A DNA stretch of 64,000 nt from Chionoecetes opilio (GCA_016584305.1 JACEEZ010010002.1:242501-306500); one strand, 5' to 3'; counted from the first letter of the stretch, positions 34,501 to 43,379 are shown. The notes: generated from the sequence alone by a model not told the origin. A program made the numbers and translations.

Positions 34501-37500
34501 GAAAGATCTGGGCGTGAAGGGGTCAAGCAGACACACAGACACCCTTCACACTCTACCATACACTCTATGACTATTATATACATATGACTCTACCATACAC
34601 ATATATATCGACCTTCCCCCAAAAAGAAAACAACAACAACATTCTGACGAGATAAGATAAGATGAAGTTATTTTTTATGAAAGTTACTTTTCGTAATTTT
34701 ATGGCTAACATCAGACAATTTTTTGTAGCCAAGGAAAGATCTGGACGTGAAGGGGTTAAGCAGATAAATGGTGGACACAAGTTGTACGTTGTGTATGTTA
34801 TATGTATGAATGTTATACGTGTACGTGTATGTTAAATTGTAGTTGTGGCAGCTTACCCGAGGTGGTGAAGGTGCTCTCGCAGTACTTGCAGCGGTGAGGC
34901 TTGATGCCCGTGTGGGTGTTGACGTGGTTCTGCAGGGAGGCGAGCGTCTTGAAGCCACGCTCACACACGGAACACTTGTGTGGCCGCTCCTCGCTGTGGG
35001 ACTTCATGTGGCGGGATAGCAGGTACCTGGAATGACCATGCACTTGTTATTATTCTGGCTCTGCTACACTTGCTAAGGACACTTTTGACACCCTTGCACT
35101 AATCATAGGCTGTTTTCTTATGTCACATTTTTCATGACAAGATATATCATCATGATGTGTGTGTGTGTGTGTATGTATTCACCTAGTTCACCTAGTTGTA
35201 TTTTATAGGGTCTGAGCTACGATCGTATGGCCCCGTCTCCATAGCTACATTTATTCTATCATTCATCCTTAGTGTTGGGGGAAGCCACCACCCCGGGAGG
35301 CGGGTCACAACCCCCGGCTAACACCCGGTACCCATTCACTGCTGGGTGGACAGGGGCTCGGGTTTTGAGAAGACCGCCCCTCTGTCTTCGCTCCGGGTGG
35401 GTGGGTGGGTGGGTGGGGGTGGGGGTGGGTGGGGGTGGGTGGGTGGGTGGGTGGGTGGGTGTGGGTGGGTGGGTGTGGGTGGGTGGGTGTGTGTACCTCT
35501 TGGGACTGGTATAGTTGCAGTAGTTACACATGTGGGCTTGCGTGACTGTTTGAGACTTCTTGGTGATTATTCGCATCATTTTCTTTTCATCCTCCTCCCC
35601 CGACTCCTGCAGGGAAGAAACGGCAGGGTAATAGATTGTATGCTATGGTAATATGTATTGTATTGTAATATGGCAAGACAGTAGACTGTGTGTGCTATAG
35701 ACCTGGCTCCTCATCTCTTGCATTATATAATAACTATTGATGCCACAAAGCCTTGGCAGTCATTACCAAGGTTTTCATAACCATAACATTTATAACATTT
35801 AACCCCTTGAGACCCAGAACGTAATTTTCATTGAAATTTGACCACCATTAGATGATTTTTAATGAATATAAGCAATGTTTTTATCGATATGACCTGTATA
35901 GTATCCTTGTCCAATAGCTAATTTGGTTTATTTAGTTACTTTTTGTAATTTTATGGCTAACAACAGACGATTATATATAGCAAAGGAAAGATCTGGGTAT
36001 GAAGGGGTTAATGAGTTATGACACACACACATCTGTAGTAAGTACTCACATAGCTGAGTCCCTCGTCCGCCTCGTTGAAGTCGTACACGGTGTCGTCCTT
36101 GTCCGTGTCGCCGGACTGCTCCACGATGAGGACGTAGCTCACCTCGCCGGGGTTGGTGGTGGACGGAACCAGCGTCACGATCTGGTTGTTGTCGCCTGCA
36201 CACAGAGGGATCAAAGGGTGAGAACAACATAACAGGTCAGGTCAGGGGGTCAATCCCTCGACACTCTTGAAACAATCACCTGTTCAGCCTTCCAGCAGAC
36301 CAATCATTCCTGCATTGTCAACATTTCTACTACACAGTCGTGCATGATGACACGGTTACAGGGAGTTTCGTACACAAGTTGTTTCGTACCCAGAATTTGT
36401 TAGTTGTTTCGTACACAGATTTTGAGTTTTTTCCTACATACCTAGTGTCATTTCGTAACTCTAGTAATCAAGTTCAACTCTAGCTGAGTGTACGAAACGA
36501 CTATGGTTCCATATAGACTACAAAATAATTTTTTGGTGTACGAATCTACTGGTGTAAGAAACATTTTTTTGGTGTACGAATCTACTGGTGTACGAAACAA
36601 CTTGTGTACGACCTGACTGCCCCCCGATGCCCCACTGACCTGTGTTGAGGACCACGGGACTGTTAGCCTCGCCCTGCTGCAGGCCAGGGATGACCTGCAG
36701 CGTGCCGTCCTCCCCGAGAGCCACTTGGCCATGTGGTAGGCTGTCTCCATCCTGCAGGACAAGGGTAAACACAATATTTCCCCGTTATAGACTAAAGAGT
36801 CTTAATGAGTAGAAGCAAGTTAAGATTTCCTTGACACAGAGTTATGAAGAAGTATACTCTTCTATAACTATAACCACACAATACAAGTTAACCCCTTGAG
36901 ACCCAGAACGTAATTTCCATTGTAATTGGGGTACCATTAGATGATTTTTAATGACTATAAGCAATATTTTATAGATATGACCTGCTTAGTATCCTTGTCC
37001 ACTAACTAATTTGGTATATTAAGTTAATTCTCGTTATTTTATGGCTCGACAACAGACATTTTTTTATAGCAAAGGAAAGACCTAGGCATGAAGGGGTTAA
37101 TATTAATGTCATTGATTTGTTCATGGTAAGTCAAGTAATAAGGTCTTAAGCCCCACCTCATGCAGAGAGTCTTCCTCCTGGGCCAGCATCACAGAACCCT
37201 CCGCGCCCACCGACTCCCCCTCCGAGCCATCCGCCGGGTCGGAGGACACCACCACCATCTGCTGCTGGCTGCCGTCCACATTCTGGTAGAAGTACTGGCC
37301 AGACTCGTCCACGAACACCTGGGCCACATCACCTGCAGCATTCAACTTGAGGGTAGCCATTCTAAAGTGGATAATTTATAACTAATAAAGTACTGAGGCA
37401 GAGGGTTGATGAATTAGGTCCAATATCCAGCTGTGTGGCATGTGTATTGGAGTGTGTATTGGAGTGTGTATTGGAGTGTGTACAGGCAGGTCCCGTTATA

Positions 37501-39128
37501 CGAGCATTCGGTATACGAGAATCCGATGATACGAGATATGTAAATTAGGGTCTATTTTCAATATACGAGATCGAAAATCCAATGCTACGACATTCAAACT
37601 GGGGTGAGTAAAATTATCAAGTTCAAAATGCGCGCCCTACCACTCCCGGGCTGGACAAAGCTGGATTTGGTTGACCCCAGTGAGGTCACCCCTAGCAAGC
37701 CATAATCTGAAGGGTAATTAAGCATATGGCGCAGCCTGACATTTAGGGGTAATTAGCAGGTGAGCTGCCCCAACCTTGGGACCGCAGTCAGGTCACCCCT
37801 AGCAAGGCGTGACCTGAAGGGTAATTAAGCATATGGTGCGGCCTGACCTTTAGGGGTAATTAGCAGGTGTGCGGCCCCAACCTTGGGACCGCTACACTAC
37901 CTTCTCTTGTATCACGTGGTGTCCCCTACATTACAACGTCTTTTTTGCTTGTTATGCATGTTTTATGTTTAATTAATGTGCAGTTAGGTTGTTTTGTGTG
38001 CTATTTTCTCTTTCAGAATGCTTTTTCTACAGAATAGGTAGTACAGTGTGGGTAATATAGACGCTGTGTGTTTGTTGTGTTTGCTACAGTTTATGTTAGC
38101 TTGAAAAACATGTCTTTTAAAAAAAAAAAAATATTTAATTGATGGGGTCCTGGAACCAAACCTATATTTTACCATTAGTTATGTGTTTCGTTATACGAGA
38201 TTTCGCTTTACGAGTATGCCAGGTGGAACCTAACTGCTCGTATCTTCGGGACCTCACTGTATTGGATGGCAGTAGTGTCTTGTGTAGGTGGCTGTGGTGG
38301 TGATATAGTCTGTTTTTTTTACCGAGGCAAAAATGCCATTCTATCATAAGGTCTCATGCTTAAAATGATGCCTCTGTTTACCTGATAATAGGGTTAACTA
38401 TGATAAAATACAACTGAAATTTAAAAGAAGTGTAGTATTCCCTTCTCCTGGCATCAAATATCAGTCAGTAAAACAAGCAAGGGGTCAGGATTTTTCGCCA
38501 CGTTAAAGAAAACAGAGTATAGTTGTTGTGGTAGTGGTGGTGTGGTGGTGGTGGTGTGGTGGTGGTGGAGGTGTTGGTAGTGGTGGTGGAGGTGGAGGTG
38601 GAGGTGGTGTTGGTAGTGGTGGTGGTGGTGGTGGTGGAGGTGGTGTTGGTGATGGTGGTGTTGGTGTTGGTAGTGGTGGTGGTGGTGTTGGTAGTGGTGG
38701 TGGTGGTGGAGGTGGAGGTGGAGGTGGAGGTGGTGTTGGTAGTGGTGGTGGAGGTGGAGGTGGAGGTGGAGGTGGTGTTGGTGATGGTGGTGTTGGTGTT
38801 GGTAGTGGTGGTGGTGGTGGGGTTGGTAGTGGTGGAGGTGGAGGTGGAGGTGGAGGTGTTGGTGTTGGTGTTGGTGTTGGTGTTGGTGTTGGTGTTGGTG
38901 TTGGTGATGATGGTGGTGGTAGTGTTGGTGGTGTTGGTGGTGGAGGAGTTGGTGTTGGTGGTGATGGTGGTTGTGTTGGTGTTGGTAGTAGTGGTAGTGG
39001 TGGTGGTGTTGGTGGTGGTGGTGTTACTCACTGGTGGGTCCCTGGTCTCCGGTCTGAATCTCCTTGTTGAAAGTGTCCAGATAGTTGTGGATGTCACTGA
39101 TGGCCTCGCCGCTCTGGGCTGCCTCCAT
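17327..39128 (-). CDS. CTCF: CTCF, 11-zinc-finger chromatin insulator protein, complete coding region
   Basis: CTCF binds DNA through a zinc-finger array and organises chromatin loops and boundaries in the nucleus. Fifteen phase-consistent exons: 39028-39128, 37157-37361, 36640-36751, 36050-36195, 35497-35606, 34857-35026, 33736-34023, 32016-32154, 31249-31402, 30575-30701, 29318-29430, 28374-28472, 27851-27995, 17543-17685 and 17327-17368. They encode 697 residues (human 727). Eleven C2H2 fingers span about 213-526. Several match vertebrate CTCF finger by finger: [83 protein letters not shown] before the fingers matches VYDFEEEQQEGL. The tail is acidic and ends [14 protein letters not shown]. 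All three zinc-linker types and the finger order are intact. Promoter and noncoding 5' exon(s) were not located; they should lie right of 39130. Confidence 0.96.
17543..17685 (-). CDS. CTCF: CTCF coding exon 14
   Basis: Acceptor GCTGTTGTTGCAG (its pyrimidine tract is continuous with the satellite), donor GTGAGT, 143 nt. Encodes [20 protein letters not shown] and a Lys/Glu-rich stretch ending CFGFD. Assigned to CTCF by phase match and absence of another candidate; the 10 kb gap lowers certainty. Confidence 0.75.
17690..24030. repeat. CTCF-intron satellite, block 1
   Basis: About 190 units of a 32-33 bp repeat. First the A-type (CACAACAACAGCAACACTCT plus TAACACACTGACT), then from about 22200 the B-type (GCACAACAACAAGACACTCT plus TAACACACTGAC). 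On the gene strand each unit has GTGAGTCAG. Its open frame reads [11 protein letters not shown] repeats and is intronic, not a gene. Confidence 0.97.
24031..24190. repeat. Satellite end segment, copy 1
   Basis: ACTAGGACTTGTAATAACTA ... GGCGCTATAAGCC ... TTTAAAAAATATTAAAATAA, matching 27163-27340 with many small indels. Confidence 0.85.
24191..27162. repeat. CTCF-intron satellite, block 2
   Basis: Same order as block 1 (A-type to about 25300, then B-type), with dense single-base deletions between 24200 and 26500 and clean units after 26500. Confidence 0.95.
27163..27340. repeat. Satellite end segment, copy 2
   Basis: Cleaner copy of 24031-24190: ACTAGGACTTGTAATAATAA, CAGGCGCTATAGGCTTC, TTTAAAAAATATTAAAATAA. 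Confidence 0.85.
27464..27764. mobile_element. Complete pogo/mariner-type MITE
   Basis: CAGTAAAACCTCTCATATTC at the left and the reverse complement of CAGTAAAACCTCTCGTATTC at the right, TA on both sides; internal poly(A) of about 45 bp and TAATAATAA. No coding capacity. 86 bp from the CTCF exon 13 donor. Confidence 0.85.
27851..27995 (-). CDS. CTCF: CTCF coding exon 13
   Basis: Acceptor TGTCCTAG, donor GTGAGG, 145 nt, ends in phase 1. Gly/Ser/Asp-rich tail ending IATDPI; joins GSVEGACL across the satellite-filled intron. Confidence 0.87.
28374..28472 (-). CDS. CTCF: CTCF coding exon 12
   Basis: Acceptor TTTGCCGCAG, donor GTAAGG, 99 nt, phase 0/0. [20 protein letters not shown] then [12 protein letters not shown], an acidic linker that resembles the vertebrate IIQVEDQNTG...IIVEVK region. 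Confidence 0.87.
28893..29260 (-). mobile_element. CR1/Rex-like LINE 3' end
   Basis: Reads [20 protein letters not shown] and [20 protein letters not shown]. In a CTCF intron, sense orientation, ending 57 bp downstream of the exon 11 donor. Confidence 0.88.
29318..29430 (-). CDS. CTCF: CTCF coding exon 11, end of finger 11 and basic stretch
   Basis: Acceptor CGGGTCAG, donor GTGAGC, 113 nt. [12 protein letters not shown] closes finger 11 with a His-His pair (vertebrate finger 11 ends His-Cys); then [10 protein letters not shown], a basic segment. Confidence 0.92.
29460..29650. repeat. About 58 bp tandem repeat, 3 copies
   Basis: ATGACAAAAGTGATGAAGTG plus ATGATTTCTTAGCATTGTA recurs at about 29466, 29518 and 29572. 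Confidence 0.9.
29749..29912. repeat. (GA)n microsatellite with GCGA variants
   Basis: About 165 bp of GA repeats, polypurine on the plus strand; in a CTCF intron. Confidence 0.98.
29988..30538. mobile_element. 551 bp TA-flanked TIR element
   Basis: Left CCGTATTTTACGGCTTATAA, right (reverse complement) CCATATTTTACGGCTTATGA, with TA on both sides. No transposase ORF. Confidence 0.82.
30575..30701 (-). CDS. CTCF: CTCF coding exon 10, fingers 10-11
   Basis: Acceptor CCTTGGCAG, donor GTAGGT, 127 nt. [20 protein letters not shown] is nearly the vertebrate finger 10 C-terminus; then [11 protein letters not shown] begins finger 11. Confidence 0.95.
30786..30892. repeat. Poly(A)/(TAA)n microsatellite
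   Basis: A17 then (ATA)n/(AATA)n, in a CTCF intron. Confidence 0.97.
31000..31210 (+). mobile_element. TTAA-flanked MITE, piggyBac-like
   Basis: ACACCTTGAGGCCCAGAACG to GGGCATGAAGGGGTTAA; left TTAA mutated. Ends 39 bp from the CTCF exon 9 donor. Confidence 0.72.
31249..31402 (-). CDS. CTCF: CTCF coding exon 9, fingers 8-10
   Basis: Acceptor TTTCTTTACAG, donor GTGAGC, 154 nt. Ends finger 8, all of finger 9 ([21 protein letters not shown]) and the Cys pair of finger 10 (CDQCDQ). Confidence 0.95.
31426..31682. mobile_element. Complete pogo/mariner-type MITE
   Basis: Same ends as 27464-27764 with TA flanks, in opposite internal orientation. Begins 23 bp upstream of the CTCF exon 9 acceptor. 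Confidence 0.85.
32016..32154 (-). CDS. CTCF: CTCF coding exon 8, fingers 7-8
   Basis: Acceptor TGTGTGGCAG, donor GTGTGT, 139 nt. Finger 7 [22 protein letters not shown] and the start of finger 8 ([10 protein letters not shown]). Confidence 0.94.
32235..32492 (-). mobile_element. CR1/Rex-like LINE 3' end with expanded tail
   Basis: Tail-like AAAGAACATAAGAACATAAG and ACATCAACATAAGAACTACA runs, then GGAAGCTACAAGAGGCCGTG and 3' UTR. About 80 bp upstream of the CTCF exon 8 acceptor. Confidence 0.8.
32533..32725. repeat. About 51 bp tandem repeat, 4 copies
   Basis: CCCAGTCCCCAATCCACAGT plus GTACTTACTACCTGTGTGTG, adjacent to the hAT element. Confidence 0.9.
32774..33437. mobile_element. 664 bp non-autonomous hAT element
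   Basis: Ends CAGGGGTCCCTAACC and GGGGACCCCTG with an exact 8 bp target duplication CTCTAGGT at 32766-32773 and 33438-33445. Internal GGGCCGCA motifs at both ends are typical of hAT/Charlie-like elements. Contains a diverged 120 bp direct duplication (32998-33115, 33118-33236). No transposase. Confidence 0.92.
33499..33773. repeat. 55 bp tandem repeat of the CTCF exon 7 end and donor, 5 copies
   Basis: Five donors of the form CACACAG|GTA at exact 55 bp spacing: exon-side bases 33516, 33571, 33626, 33681 and 33736. Each unit carries 38 bp of exon (the [12 protein letters not shown] codons) and 17 bp of intron. Confidence 0.95.
33736..34023 (-). CDS. CTCF: CTCF coding exon 7, fingers 3-6
   Basis: Acceptor ATGTTCTCAG, donor GTACTATG, 288 nt. 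Holds the rest of finger 3 and complete fingers 4, 5 and 6, which recognise the CTCF core motif. The last 38 nt of the exon plus 17 nt of intron are tandemly copied five times downstream. The acceptor's pyrimidine tract is a LINE tail. Confidence 0.96.
34024..34262 (-). mobile_element. LINE 3' end with expanded TTCTTATG tail forming the CTCF exon 7 acceptor tract
   Basis: About 180 bp of AACATAAGAA-type tail variants, then GGAAGCTACAAGAGGCCGCG. The tail begins 4 bp from the acceptor. Confidence 0.85.
34317..34528 (+). mobile_element. TTAA-flanked MITE, piggyBac-like
   Basis: TTAACCCCTTGAGACCCAGA to GGCGTGAAGGGGTCAAG; right TTAA mutated. Confidence 0.73.
34680..34760 (+). mobile_element. Right half of TTAA-flanked MITE
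   Basis: GTTACTTTTCGTAATTTTAT to GACGTGAAGGGGTTAAGCAG. Confidence 0.65.
34857..35026 (-). CDS. CTCF: CTCF coding exon 6, fingers 1-3
   Basis: Acceptor GTCATTCCAG, donor GTAAGC, 170 nt. Completes finger 1 (LLSRHMKSH), all of finger 2 ([21 protein letters not shown]) and the Cys pair of finger 3. Confidence 0.95.
35175..35395 (+). mobile_element. Decapod-type short interspersed repeat
   Basis: Begins TTCACCTAGTTCACCTAGTT and includes ACCCGGTACCCATTCACTGC. Resembles SINE/LINE 3' segments common in decapod genomes (recalled family resemblance, not searched). Ends next to a GGGT array. Confidence 0.5.
35396..35494. repeat. (GGGT)n microsatellite abutting CTCF exon 5 donor
   Basis: GGGTGGGTGGGTGG run, G-quadruplex-capable on the plus strand; the donor is at 35496. 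Confidence 0.95.
35497..35606 (-). CDS. CTCF: CTCF coding exon 5, start of finger 1
   Basis: Acceptor TTCCCTGCAG, donor GTACAC, 110 nt, phase 2 out. Acidic/basic lead ([19 protein letters not shown]) then [12 protein letters not shown], the Cys pair of finger 1. Confidence 0.92.
35801..36011 (+). mobile_element. TTAA-flanked MITE, piggyBac-like
   Basis: TTAACCCCTTGAGACCCAGA to GGGTATGAAGGGGTTAA; 39 bp from the CTCF exon 4 donor. Confidence 0.75.
36050..36195 (-). CDS. CTCF: CTCF coding exon 4 (residues 140-188)
   Basis: Acceptor TGTGTGCAG, donor GTGAGT, 146 nt. Carries [13 protein letters not shown]. In vertebrate CTCF the equivalent VYDFEEEQQEGL N-terminal segment contacts cohesin through a YDF motif (established for human CTCF), and YDF is conserved here. 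Confidence 0.92.
36640..36751 (-). CDS. CTCF: CTCF coding exon 3 (residues 103-139)
   Basis: Acceptor TTGTCCTGCAG, donor GTCAGT, 112 nt, ends in phase 1. Encodes [20 protein letters not shown] and a short linker ending VVLNT. Confidence 0.88.
36889..37101 (+). mobile_element. TTAA-flanked MITE, piggyBac-like
   Basis: TTAACCCCTTGAGACCCAGA to GGCATGAAGGGGTTAA, in a CTCF intron. Confidence 0.77.
37157..37361 (-). CDS. CTCF: CTCF coding exon 2 (residues 34-102)
   Basis: Acceptor ATCCACTTTAG, donor GTGGGG, 205 nt. The second base begins ATGGCTACC ([16 protein letters not shown]), a possible alternative start. Rich in Gln, Asp, Glu; no fingers. Confidence 0.88.
37483..38259. mobile_element. 777 bp TA-flanked TIR element, pogo/Tigger-like ends
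   Basis: Left CAGGCAGGTCCCGTTATACG, right (reverse complement) CAGTGAGGTCCCGAAGATAC, TA on both sides. Contains a 119 bp tandem duplication (about 37680-37890; GGTCACCCCTAGCAAG...GACCGC). No transposase. Confidence 0.78.
38308..38517. mobile_element. TA-flanked MITE with TTAACGAGG-type ends
   Basis: GTCTGTTTTTTTTACCGAGG to CGTTAAAGAAAACAGAG, TA flanks; CTCF first coding intron. Confidence 0.78.
38523..39019. repeat. GGT-rich trinucleotide array abutting CTCF exon 1 donor
   Basis: GGTGGT/GGTGTT/GGTAGT units, about 165 triplets, starting 8 bp from the exon 1 donor; (ACC)n on the gene strand. Long Val/Gly ORFs here are artefacts of the repeat. Confidence 0.96.
39028..39128 (-). CDS. CTCF: CTCF coding exon 1 (residues 1-33)
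   Basis: ATG at 39128 just after acceptor GTGTGTGCAG, so a noncoding exon exists upstream. Encodes [20 protein letters not shown] and [13 protein letters not shown]. To stay in frame with exon 2 it must use the weak donor GTAACA at 39027; the consensus GTGAGT four bases earlier (39031) breaks the frame. Confidence 0.75.
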
Positions 39129-39270
39129 CCTGCACACACACAAACACACTTATACACATGCATTTCCATATAATTCAGATAATAGATAAATGTTTAACAA
39201 ATGCACAAAGGTAAACACTTCAGCAATGGTTACTACAAGTCTCATCGGGAAGCTGGGTTTCTCTTTCTAT

Positions 39271-39430
39271 AGTCTATTTCTTTTAACGAGGTGAAAATTC
39301 CATTCTATCTTAAGTTCTCATGCTCAAAATGATGCCGGTGTTTACCTGATAATAGGGTTAACTATGATGAAATACAGATGACATTAAGAAGAAGCGTAGT
39401 ATTCCCTTCTCCTGGCATCAAATATCAGTC
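39271..39430. mobile_element. TA-flanked MITE with TTAACGAGG ends, truncated
   Basis: Left end GTCTATTTCTTTTAACGAGG; the other end is cut at GGCATCAAATATCAGTC where the LINE begins. A further end fragment lies at about 39690-39725. Confidence 0.7.
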
Positions 39431-39556
39431 ATAAGAACTTAAGAACATAAGACAATAAGGAAGCTACAAGAGGCCGCGAGACCTACACGTGGTAGTTCCT
39501 GTTACTTAACACTACCTACATCCACCTTTCATCCAGCCTCTTTTTAAAGACCCCAA
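39430..39556 (-). mobile_element. CR1/Rex-like LINE 3' end
   Basis: AAGAACTTAAGAACATAAGA tail and 3' UTR; about 300 bp upstream of CTCF coding exon 1, sense to CTCF. Confidence 0.82.
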
Positions 39557-39999
39557 TAGAACACTTCACAAATCTTCTCACTTCTTCAAATAAACACTTC
39601 AGTTACAGCCAGTTTCTTGTACTATAGTCTATTTTCTTACTATTATAGTCTATTAGTCTTACTTTTCAGCCAGTTTCTCTTACTATAGACTATTTTTTTA
39701 ACGACGCGAAAATTCCATTCTATAGATAGATAGATATTTCATAGATAATTTAGATGATAGATAATTTAGATATAATAGATAATTTAGATATAATATAAAA
39801 TTTAGATAAAATAAATGTCAAAATAAACATAATTACAGTAATGTTGCAGAATGACTATATGACAATCTATATTTCATGTTAATGTGTCTGTGCATTGCTT
39901 TGCTAACCTCACCCAATAGGCAGTCCACATTACAAACAAGCAATCCTATCTATCTATAAGCTTCCTATCTATTCCTATCTATCACTCCTATTTTTTTTT

Positions 40000-40126
40000 T
40001 TTTTTTTTTTTTATATAATTATTATTACATATCCCCCCCATATATAATCACCCTATTATTCGGCTCCTTGCATTACTCGGACCACTCCTTGGCCCAATTA
40101 GTCCGGATATGAGTTTTTTTACTGTA
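40000..40126 (-). mobile_element. Half of pogo/mariner-type MITE
   Basis: CCCCATATATAATCACCC, TTGCATTACTCGGACCACTC and final TTTTTTTACTGTA. Confidence 0.7.
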
Positions 40127-40335
40127 ATGCCAAAAAAGTGGGAAATGTGCCAGACATCAGAGGTCCTATGGCACTATGGCAAAGCATAAATAAAAGAGAG
40201 GAGTTAGATAGAGAGGATGAGTGAAACGGTGAGGGAAGGGGAGAGGAATGGAATGTTACAGCAGGATGGTTAGATCAGAGGAAGGATGTGGATTTGTTGG
40301 AGGAAGAGAGGAAGCAGATTATATATTAGGGATAA
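40127..40335 (+). mobile_element. GTGCCAGACATCAGAGG dispersed repeat, copy
   Basis: GTGCCAGACATCAGAGGTCC, TATGGCAAAGCATAA, GAAACGGTGAGGGAAGG. Longer copies at 53455 and 54455; class unknown. Confidence 0.65.
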
Positions 40336-40377
40336 ACTCTCGCAAAAAGGAAACCTGTTGCCCGTCCTGTGAATATC

Positions 40378-40566
40378 ATAGTATCATGTCTGAATTATCT
40401 ATTATATCTAAATTATCTATTATATCTAAATTATCTATTATATCTAAATTATCTATTATATCTAAATTATCTATTATATCTAAATTATCTATTATATCTA
40501 AATTATCTATTATATCTGAATTATCTATTGTATCTAAATGATCTATTGTATCTAAATTATCTTATT
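40378..40566. repeat. 17 bp AT-rich minisatellite, about 11 copies
   Basis: Unit AATTATCTATTATATCT. Confidence 0.96.
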
Positions 40567-40584
40567 ATTATATTATGAGGAGTG

Positions 40585-42460
40585 AGAAACTTCTAATTAT
40601 CCAGCCCCACAACTGAACTGAACTGAACTGAGAAACTTCTAATTATCCAGCCCCACAACTGAACTGAACTGAACTGAGAAACTTCTAATTATCCAGCCCC
40701 ACAACTGAACTGAACTGAACTGAGAAACTTCTAATTATCCAGCCCCACACAACTGAACTGAACTGAGAACTTCTATATCCAGCCACACTGACTGAGAAAC
40801 TTCTAATTATCCAGCCCACAACTGAACTGAACTGAACTGAGAAACTTCTAATTATCCAGCCCCACAACTGAACTGAACTGAACTGAGAAACTTCTAATTA
40901 TCCAGCCCCACAACTGAACTGAAACTACTGACACTGAGAAACTTCTAATTATCCAGCCCCACAACTGAACTGAACTGAACTGAGAAACTTCTAATTATCC
41001 AGCCCCACAACTGAACTGAACTGAACTGAGAAACTTCTAATTATCCAGCCCACAACTGAACTGAACTGAACTGAGAAACTTCTAATTATCCAGCCCCACA
41101 ACTGAACTGAACTGAACTGAGAAACTTCTAATTATCCAGCCCCACAACTGAACTAATGAACTGAGAAACTTCTAATTATCCAGCCCACAACTGAACTGAA
41201 CTGAACTGAGAAACTTCTAATTATCCAGCCCCACAACTGAACTGAACTGAACTGAGAAACTTCTAATTATCCAGCCCCACAACTGAACTGAACTGAACTG
41301 AGAAACTTCTAATTATCCAGCCCCACAACTGAACTGAACTGAACTGAGAAACTTCTAATTATCCAGCCCACAACTGAACTGAACTGAACTGAGAAACTTC
41401 TAATTATCCAGCCCACAACAACTGAACTGAACTGAACTGAGAAACTTCTAATTATCCAGCCCCACAACTGAACTGAACTGAACTGAGAAACTTCTAATTA
41501 TCCAGCCCCACAACTGAACTGAACTGAACTGAGAAACTTCTAATTATCCAGCCCACAACTGAACTGAACTGAACTGAGAAACTTCTAATTATCCAGCCCA
41601 CAACTGAACTGAACTGAACTGAGAAACTTCTAATTATCCAGCCCCACAACTGAACTGAACTGAACTGAGAAATTCTAATTATCCAGCCCCACAACTGAAC
41701 TGAACTGAACTGAGAAACTTCTAATTATCCAGCCCCACAACTGAACTGAACTGAACTGAGAAACTTCTAATTATCCAGCCCCACAACTGAACTGAACTGA
41801 ACTGAGAAACTTCTAATTATCCAGCCCCACAACTGAACTGAACTGAACTGAGAAACTTCTAATTATCCAGCCCACAACTGAAACTGAACTGAACTGAGAA
41901 ATTCTAATTATCCGCCCACAAACTGAACTGAGAAACTTCTAATTATCCCGACCCACAACTGAACTGAACTGAACTGAGAAACTTCTAATTATCCCGACCC
42001 ACAACTGAACTGAACTGAACTGAGAAACTTCTAATTATCCCGACCCACAACTGAACTGAACTGAACTGAGAAACTTCTAATTATCCCGACCCACAACTGA
42101 ACTGAGAAACTTCTAATTATCCCGACCCACAACTGAACTGAACTGAACTGAACTGAGAAACTTCTAATTATCCCGACCCACAACTGAACTGAGAAACTTC
42201 TAATTATCCCGACCCACAACTGAACTAAACTGAATTGAACTGAGAAAATTTTAATTATACCGACCCACAACTGAACTGAACTGAACTGAGAAACTTCTAA
42301 TTATCGCCCAAATGAACAGAATTGATGAGAATCTATATCCACACAAACTAATGAACGAGAATTCTAATTATCCACCCACAATGAACTAAACTTTGACCTA
42401 AAATTTAATTTACCACCACAATGAATGAAGAACTGAGAACTTCTATACTAAATATATACC
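40585..42460. repeat. 46 bp minisatellite, about 38 copies
   Basis: Unit GAGAAACTTCTAATTATCCA plus GCCCCACAACTGAACTGAAC plus TGAACT; variant CCCGACCC after 41930. Units decay with many deletions at the right end (42300-42460), as if low-quality or ageing. Confidence 0.96.
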
Positions 42461-42950
42461 ATGAGAGGAATGAAAGAGAGTAATTTAGGTAAGACTGACA
42501 GTCAAAAAGCTACCCCTTGAAAGAAGAATTTCATTGTAATTTACACATTAGATTTAAAGTAATAGTATAAGCAATTTTAAAACTTATTATTACCACTTAC
42601 TTGCACTATTTAAGTAACTTTGATTTACGTAAACAAAATTTTTATAGCAGAAGTTGGCGTAAGGTTAAGTATTGAAGAACTGATTATTTCAAGTATACAG
42701 ACCGTATTTTGAGTTAGAAATTATAGAGTTTTGAGTTAATTTAGAGTTAGTATTTAGACTTTTTGATACAAAGATCATTAAAAGCTCACCACATATTTGA
42801 AAGATACAAATAGGGTATGAATAGATGTAGAAATATAACAGAACAAATAATGAGTATAGTATAATGAGTAGTGTAGTATACTGACTGAGTGCCATTATTT
42901 GCCAGGACTATACCTTTGACTTACAGGTAAAAACAAAATACAGTAGACAG
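42461..42950. other. AT-rich DNA with a decayed TTAA-MITE trace
   Basis: 42510-42660 keeps only scattered words of the 213 bp family (ATTTCATTGTAATTTA, AAGCAATTTT). Nothing else seen. Confidence 0.4.
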
Positions 42951-42954
42951 ATAG

Positions 42955-43112
42955 TTAGTGCGGAGTCTTTAGGGGTCTTTAAAAGGAGCTGGATAATTTC
43001 ATGGATGGGGATGAAAGATGGATGTAGGTAGTGTTAAGTAACAGGAACTACCACGTGTAGGTCTCACGGTCTCTTGTAGCTTCCTTATTTTCTTAAGTTC
43101 TTAACAAATTAA
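42955..43112 (+). mobile_element. CR1/Rex-like LINE 3' end
   Basis: GTGCGGAGTCTTTAGGGGTC to CTTGTAGCTTCCTTATTTTC, plus orientation. Confidence 0.82.
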
Positions 43113-43379
43113 CCGAGAAAATCTTACTATGAAAAAAATAAAGAGCGATGAAAGGTGGAGTCAGTTTGGTATTATTCTAGTGTTTGGCCACACTCCCCTC
43201 TCCCCCACAACAGGCTGGGGGCCCTGGGGGAATGCAGGGTATTTGGCTGGGGTACAAAACATGCGTCGCAACCACATAGTTTTTGAGTTAGGGTTGTAAA
43301 GATTTCCTAGATCTAGGGTAAATGGATTGGATTTCTACTAAGTCCAGAGACGTGTGATTTGTGAACCTTACGATCCTCA

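Noticed and set aside
38465..39173. 234-codon Thr/Asn-rich minus ORF and Val/Gly plus ORFs
   Set aside because: Translation of the GGT/ACC trinucleotide array beside CTCF exon 1.
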